This document shows positions 57,876 to 64,000 of a stretch of DNA of 64,000 nucleotides, piece after piece. The notes under the pieces were generated by a model. The model saw nothing but the letters and a program-made list of their open reading frames with translations. It was not told where the DNA came from and ran no database searches. A program made the position numbers and the translations under genes. Every line of letters begins with the position of its first letter. Positions within the stretch are counted from its first letter, which is position 1. This stretch comes from Rhyacophila brunnea (lineage: Eukaryota > Arthropoda > Insecta > Trichoptera > Rhyacophilidae): contig JAGYXB010001401.1 of assembly GCA_022495005.1 (NCBI GenBank), forward strand, positions 930,001 to 994,000. The letters are read 5' to 3'.

Positions 57876-59385
57876 GTAGGTAAATAAATCACGGTTTTTC
57901 ATAACCCGTAAATAAAACGATTTTATGTTTTTCATCGCAACTTTTAACATACAATTTACAAAGTAAATATTTTAATTATATTGTATTATTTTTAAATGAT
58001 AGATTGACTATTTTTTGATGCTTCTTAATTTGAATTTTACAAAGAACGTTCTTTAAAATTTATTATAAATAAGTGATGTCCCTCGAATTCATCCCCTTGA
58101 AATGAGAAAAGAAAATGAATGATTCTGAATCCGCACCTAACCTATATGAACCATACCCTTGCTTTTTTGTACAAGGTGGTTCTGTTTTTACATTGAAGTT
58201 TTAATTAAGTTAAGTGTCTGTATTGAGTACTTTGTCATTGTGTTCTTCCATTTATTTCACTATTTTTTTTAAACTCCGGAATTAGGTATTTTATTACTAA
58301 AGTGTTTCGTTAGATTTTTGGGCGTCAATTATGTGATAATCACATAACCAGGGCTCGAAATGGACCGGAGTGCACCAGTTCCTGTTCGTGAAATCCGTAA
58401 AATTATCGCGACATCTCGTGGAAAAAGTAATTTGACCGTCTGAGCTAGACAGGGCATATAATAGAAAATCTAACACACTTATTTTTATAAAATACACGTA
58501 AAATTTGCTAACTATGTAAATATCTTCAGAAAAATGTCGAGCGCTCCGCTTCGTAAACTGTTTCATTTCGAGCGATGCATAACACAACTCTTAGAGCTCG
58601 TAGCTCCTTTTATGGTATTGGGCAGTCGTTAATGACATGTCATACTATTTAAGACGTATTGCTATCATATAAATAACCGTCATAGTCTCCCAGTTTCTAA
58701 TCATCTCGTATTATTGCACTGAAAAATAATTTCATAGTTTAGCAAGCATCAGATTGAAAATACATACAATATGGTGGTTGATAATGCCTATATTTTTATA
58801 AAAAGAACTCAATAGAACAGCATGAAATTAATAAAGAATTTCCCAAAAAAAAAAAACTAACAGATTAATTGATGAAAATCTCATACTTTTATCATATTAA
58901 TTTTAGTGTGAAATATATTAGTTAAAATTATCAAGTGTGTTCGCTATTTTACTTCTACATAATGTGGTTAATTAAAAAAAGTTGGGTAACGCCATAGAAT
59001 ATGGAAACTCGTCAATTGACGAATCTGCTATAGAGTAAAGATAATTTTATTCTCATACGGCTGCCGTGTAGGGATAAGATGGTGATTATATACTATTTGC
59101 ATGATAATTAAATGTGGTAATGAAATAGTAATTAACTGGTACGCAGTGAATGAGTTACAAGGTTTCTAAAAATATATAATGGTATTATTTCTGACAAATA
59201 AAATACTTACGGATAGGACAGATAGCTTAAGAATTCAATATAATACATTTTATATTTTATTATCGTTTTATTGTTAAAACAGGACTGTTGAAATGTTTGT
59301 ATGTGCAGGATAATTTAACACTGACCTAATTTTAAATAGGGGTATAAATACAAATTGTGCCGTTATTCCTTCTGTGTATACCTTC
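57876..59385. other. spacer, no gene seen
   Basis: A 30-base trace of palindromic unit P (ttgcttttttgtacaaggtgg) lies at about 58160-58182. The less AT-rich patch at 58330-58610 has an antisense open frame without recognisable motif. Confidence 0.35.
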
Positions 59386-59580
59386 GTGCCAATTTGGTGA
59401 CGCTGATATTTGTTGTTTCTCATTGCGGAGTGGATTTAGCACTCGCCGCGGGAAGGATTTATGGCGGGAGAAAAGAGCGCCAATTTCACTCTCGCGGGCG
59501 AAATACTGCCTCGGAATGTGCGTATGAGTTTCGACTTACCGGGGTATCCGCTTATTTTTTATTATTGCTTTGTTTATGGG
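59386..59580. other. GC-richer island, unassigned
   Basis: The block includes gcactcgccgcgggaaggat, tatggcgggagaaaagagcg and ctctcgcgggcgaaatactg. A 76-codon frame (59355-59585, plus) crosses it, with no identifiable product. It is similar in character to the island at 57.7 kb. Confidence 0.22.
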
Positions 59581-59585
59581 GATAA

Positions 59586-62500
59586 TAAATATCAAAAGTT
59601 TAACATAACGCTATTATTTTCGTAGACAGAAAGCTGTGAACAAGAAATACGTAGATGAATCCATCACGCGAATGTCACTTATAAATCAAATAACAAAAAA
59701 CTAAAAGACAAGAGACATTGATTAATCGATCGAAATAACTTGAGTTGAATCTCTGATTCTTCTATTTTATTATAAAACCTATATAGATTGGAATGTGTAC
59801 CTCAAAAACACACATAAGAATTGTAAAAATTATTTTTGAAAAATATTTGAACCGAGTGAGACACGAACCTATCCATCGGTTTCCCAACGTGGGTTACCAA
59901 TATAAAGTTATCTATAAAATAATTATCTCAAAAAAATACTGATAGCTATGCGTCCATGGGTTGTTTCAAATTTCAGTTTGAATCAAGGTATTAATAATTA
60001 TTATGTAGGTAGTTATCTTGATTCATATTTATGTCATAAGGATATCTCCAATTTTTAGTTTAACGTACGTGTACTTACTAATAATATGTTTTAATTGAAC
60101 TGTTTTTTTTTATTCAACGAACAATATACAAAATATAAGAATGTAACATTCTTTATTCAACTAACATAATTTACATAATACCCTTAAGGGGTAAGTACCG
60201 CTAATTTTGGGATTAAATTTTTTCTACATTTTTTTTAAAAGATTAATAATACGAACCAGTTATTAATAAATACATATATGTTTTATTCAATACATACAAA
60301 GTTTATGCAATATTTATGAATGTAAAATTCATTTATTGAAAATATGTAATTTTGAAAAAGAAACATCAGTATTATTAAAAAAGCATAGAAAAAAAATAGA
60401 CCAAGTAAAATTTAAAACATCTTAGAGAACGTTGCTATGAATAATGACAAATTATTGATAAGTACTTAAACGGATAAATGCATTCGCCCTGAAAGTGAAA
60501 GATGCGATTACTAATTCCATGAACCATTCCATATTTTCTTCCTCATATACGAAGTTTTAGGTTTTAGGCTAGATAGCGATGGTTTCAATGTGAGAATTCG
60601 TGCATTGATTAAATGATATAATACTACGTCGACAGTTTATTAAGTAACAATTTTGACAATTAAGACAAATAAAATAAATATGGTTTTTAAGTTACCTAAT
60701 TTAAAAACACATTCAAGGGCCCTTAGGAGTTAAGACTATATGCCCTTGTCCCCGAAAAGAATGAGATACATTTATGGCATATTACATTATACTCTTAACA
60801 AAGGTAGGTGTTCGTAACATCGAGCATCTTGGTTTTTCAGAAGTCGATCAGAAAAGAGTTATGTGTCCCATTTTCTGATATGCCATGGTAGTTTTTCGAC
60901 TGTCCGTACTGACACCAATGGAAACTGTATGAAACTTATACGCTGAAACTAAACGTGAAAAAAATATTGAATTATATTAGATCGCCTTACTTTCAAACAC
61001 TTATTGGTGCATAATTATGTTCGTCAGAATAAATTTACTAGATGTCAAATAGAATTTAATCAAAAAATCTGATATTAGTTTTAAAAAGCATTTTCCTCTA
61101 TCAAACTTACTGAACATGATAATTTTCCGGTTGCTCGAAACGCTTTCCCTGCAAATGGTGTGTAATTTGGACTTCGAGCTTGGAGAGTTTTTCGAAGTTT
61201 CTAGGAAGAAAAACTAAAAACTTTTCCCGTTAGGCACACTTGTCTTTGGTCAGTTTTAGAAGTCCAGGATTAAATTGGAATGCAAGATTTGTTGTGAGAA
61301 TCTATTAGTTCTGATTGTATTCTGGATGAATGATTGTTTCAAATAGAATTTTATTTGGGCAGTTATTTTAATAAGAATTCTCAATATGTGACCGATTGTT
61401 ATTATGAAAATATGCAATATAAGTATATTATGTAAGTCAATAAAATAAAACCCAATATAATATCTGTGATTGTGTAAAAAAATAATCGTAATGCAGTAAA
61501 AACTGCGAATGTGATAATGAAAAATATTAAGCTGTCTTTTACAAGCTGTAAATAAGAATTTTATATTTTTGTAGGCAAGAATAGACTACAGAAATTAATT
61601 AAACACTGAAGACAGGACCATTTAAAATAAAAAAAATACTTGATCTTATGGTGGGGGGCTAAGATTTGGTTGCCGATCAGGAAATGAATAGTAAAGTAAA
61701 TAAAACTGTACATATGTACCTTAATATTAAATAATAAGTACCGTAAATTAATAATAATTATGATACACGGCGAGGCTACATTAGATAGATTCAAAACTAA
61801 ATGTATCTTGCAAATACTAAAAATGAAGCACGCAAAATCCTCAGATGATGATTGTGAAACTTAAGTCAGGTGGTCAGACTGTTAGATGGGAAAGAAAACG
61901 AACAAAAATATGAAATTTAATACGTAGGGAATTAATCATTTTTCCTACGTACTTACGAACTGTAACCTAATAACTTATGATTTCTGTCAAAGTGGACAAT
62001 ATAAAGCTTGAAAGATAATATTATCATTTCATCACAATGGTAATAAGCTATGAAAAAATATGACACAGAATTTATGTACATACGGACTGACCCAAAGATG
62101 AAGTTTATTTACTTTAACAATTATTATTAAACAGTAAAGATTTGTATATTATTATATCTATGACAAAAATATAATTATTATTGGAGAATACTGAGGTAAA
62201 GAAAAATATACCTCGATATAAGTCAATAACAAAATGTGCGGGATTACATTTTGTCAACATCTCACTGTGACGCGGGAGAGAGACTGTACGAGTCACTCAA
62301 AAAGAGACAAATAGCTGGCTAACGGCTTAAAGAAGCGTTCTGTCGCAGGCATGACTGGCTCTTCCGGTGTTTTTATGTACTGCCCAAACTGCGGCAAAGT
62401 TGAACTAAATTAAAAAAAAACCTTAATTACGAGTAGCTCAGTTGACCAATTCATAATTAATAATGTATCGGTTTATAAGCCTCACCTATGCACTATACCT

Positions 62501-62640
62501 AATGGTGGTGATACTAATTTATAAAACATTTTTTATTACGTACCACAGATAACTTGTCGTAATTTATATTAAATTAGGTATATAAATTACATTACGAATT
62601 TTTTTAATGCGAGGGATAACATGATAATAACAACACAAAA
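59586..62640. other. spacer, no gene seen
   Basis: AT-rich. A degenerate tRNA-like stretch on the minus strand near 59850-59905 has a box B-like ggttcgtgtctc but no convincing box A. No gene was recognised. Confidence 0.35.
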
Positions 62641-62930
62641 GGCGGGTTTCATTCTTCACTTCAAGAGGCTATACAAAAAAAATGTCCACGCATCTCCATA
62701 ATTTTTATGACACAAAACCGCCCAAAGTGGGAAAAATTAATGAAAAAATGTGCGAACGTAAGGCGTAGTTTCCCCAAAGAATGGCGGCAAAAATAAAAAT
62801 TACGGATCCATTAATCTTTGTCGCTTTTCCAGGTACCATATTTTCAGCGGATTGGATTATCAGCGCTTTTGTGACAGAATATGACTCTCATAATCTGACA
62901 CCCGGTGAGATGGAGAATGTATGGTTGTGG
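62641..62930. other. GC-richer single-copy island, unassigned
   Basis: A unique block with words such as ccgcccaaagtgggaaaa, ggcgtagtttccccaaaga, atggcggcaaaaataaaa and ctgacacccggtgagatgg. It is not shared with other repeats and lacks a recognisable protein. Candidate conserved non-coding sequence. Confidence 0.2.
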
Positions 62931-63354
62931 TCTAGCTTTTGTTATGTGCCAAAATAATTATTTTTACGAATGAATGCTTTATTGAATGTGATTGTATATT
63001 AATAAATTTGATCATTTGACGTGTGATTATTTTATATTTGTCAAGCATTAAATTGAATTAAAAACACTTAATTAATCTTATTCTTATATATTATGTTAAT
63101 TATATATCTCTAATATAATCTAAAAGCAGTCAATAATGTTAAATTATCAATAAACATTGATTCGAACATACATAATTTTGAAAACACTTCTGAGAAAATA
63201 TATTATTACCAATAGAAAAAATCTTTTTGAAAAAAGTAAAGTAATACCTACTTTGATTCAAAATACAAAAGCCGATAGCCAATAGTAGCACAATTTAGAA
63301 AGCGCTTCAGAGAGTATTGTAAGAGCCATTAGCTAAAATTTGTCGTAATTAAGT

Positions 63355-63560
63355 ATGGTACCTTTAGCATAGTGGTATATGTGCGTGGGCGCGAAACCCG
63401 AGAGATTCTTGCGGGATATCTGACGTTTTTCAAAAAGATTTTTTCTATTGGTTATAATATATTTTTTCAGAAGTGTTTTCAAAATTATGTATCTTCAATA
63501 ATTAGAATATTACACTCTTAAATCTTGTGAATTATTCTTTGAATAAAATTAATTAAACAT
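63355..63560 (+). mobile_element. tRNA-derived SINE, family 2, diverged copy
   Basis: The head has a box A-like TAGCATAGTGG (63367-63377) but no clean box B. The body (attttttctattggttataa, ...aaattatgtatcttcaataa) and the tail (aaatcttgtgaattattctt, then tgaataaa) parallel the copy at 10111-10315. Confidence 0.6.
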
Positions 63561-64000
63561 TGATTTGTTCACTCGTATGATAGCAGGGTGAATAAATTAG
63601 TATTTTTCCCACCGAAAGCGGGAAATATCAGTTCGATTTTTGTGAAAATTTACTGGAAGACTATAATATTTATTTTCTTGTACACGAAAATTTACTAATT
63701 ATTTTAAGACACCACCACGGTACAACAATATTTTTTACACGTCGCATTAGGTAGAGTATACGCTTTATAGCTTTGCACTCCGGCTCTTGGATGAAAATGA
63801 CATAATATAAATTCCAATAATATTTTTTGACATATATAATCTATTATTTATTTATTACTACATATATTAATACGAGTGAATATTATTTGATCTAATTTTA
63901 TGCGAGGTGATCAGGTAGAGACGTTTCAGTGTAGTAAAAAGTGCAAAGTTATAGTATTTATACCTTACTGCGTAATAATTACGACGATTCTATTAGATTG
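63561..64000. other. spacer, no gene seen
   Basis: AT-rich, no recognisable feature. Confidence 0.4.

Noticed and set aside
59850..59905. Further SINE family 3 head on the minus strand
   Set aside because: Only a box B-like word is present. Box A and the conserved ctctcgt lead are missing.
1..64000. CRISPR array
   Set aside because: No regularly spaced short direct repeats were found, and the sequence is eukaryotic in character.

Overview
The window looks like AT-rich, gene-poor nuclear DNA from an insect. I favour Lepidoptera. The case rests on the RTE-type retrotransposon remnants that end in (GAT)n, the abundant tRNA-derived SINEs, the TTAGG-like runs and the small foldback elements. The clade is inferred from the repeat content, not proven. 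I found no host protein-coding gene, functional tRNA, rRNA or CRISPR array that I can support. Almost every long open frame is either noise in AT-rich DNA or an antisense shadow of a retrotransposon.

Layout. 0-6 kb: a possible LTR fragment (about 0.7-1.2 kb), a dispersed repeat (1.49-1.96 kb), a small inverted-repeat element (2.40-2.56 kb) and a non-autonomous hAT-type element with a perfect 8-bp target-site duplication (2818-3472). 6-11 kb: SINE copies, a non-LTR tail, and the first member of a foldback family that carries TTAGG-like runs. 11-20 kb: decayed RTE pieces, two more foldback-family copies and a reverse-transcriptase scrap at 19 kb. 20-24 kb: mostly featureless, except for a striking 177-bp near-perfect hairpin (22936-23112). 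24.8-26.8 kb: a SINE and two hAT-type elements 282 bp apart. 27-37 kb: non-LTR tails, SINEs, a GC-rich Harbinger-like element (32233-32900), another foldback copy, and a Penelope-like terminal repeat containing a complete-looking hammerhead ribozyme (36940-36975). 39-46 kb: a foldback copy (40565-40983) and two RTE insertions in opposite orientation, each with its own target-site duplication (42412-44996 and 45032-45643). 46-55 kb: non-LTR tails, a hairpin element, a TTA-flanked Harbinger-like element and two more retrotransposon 3' ends. 55-64 kb: almost repeat-free AT-rich DNA with a few GC-richer islands that could be regulatory or exonic, and one SINE.

The elements do not form a pathway. 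They are a layered record of insertions. The best-supported boundaries are those where I could match target-site duplications: 8 bp for the three hAT-like elements, 9 bp (exact or approximate) for four copies of the foldback family, TAA and TTA for the two Harbinger-like elements, and 12 and 13 bp for the two RTE elements. The only sizeable recognisable coding sequence is the broken endonuclease and reverse transcriptase of the RTE copy on the minus strand. The most notable functional signals are the hammerhead motif at 36.9 kb and the palindromic hairpin at 23 kb, whose arms carry a partial version of a similar motif.
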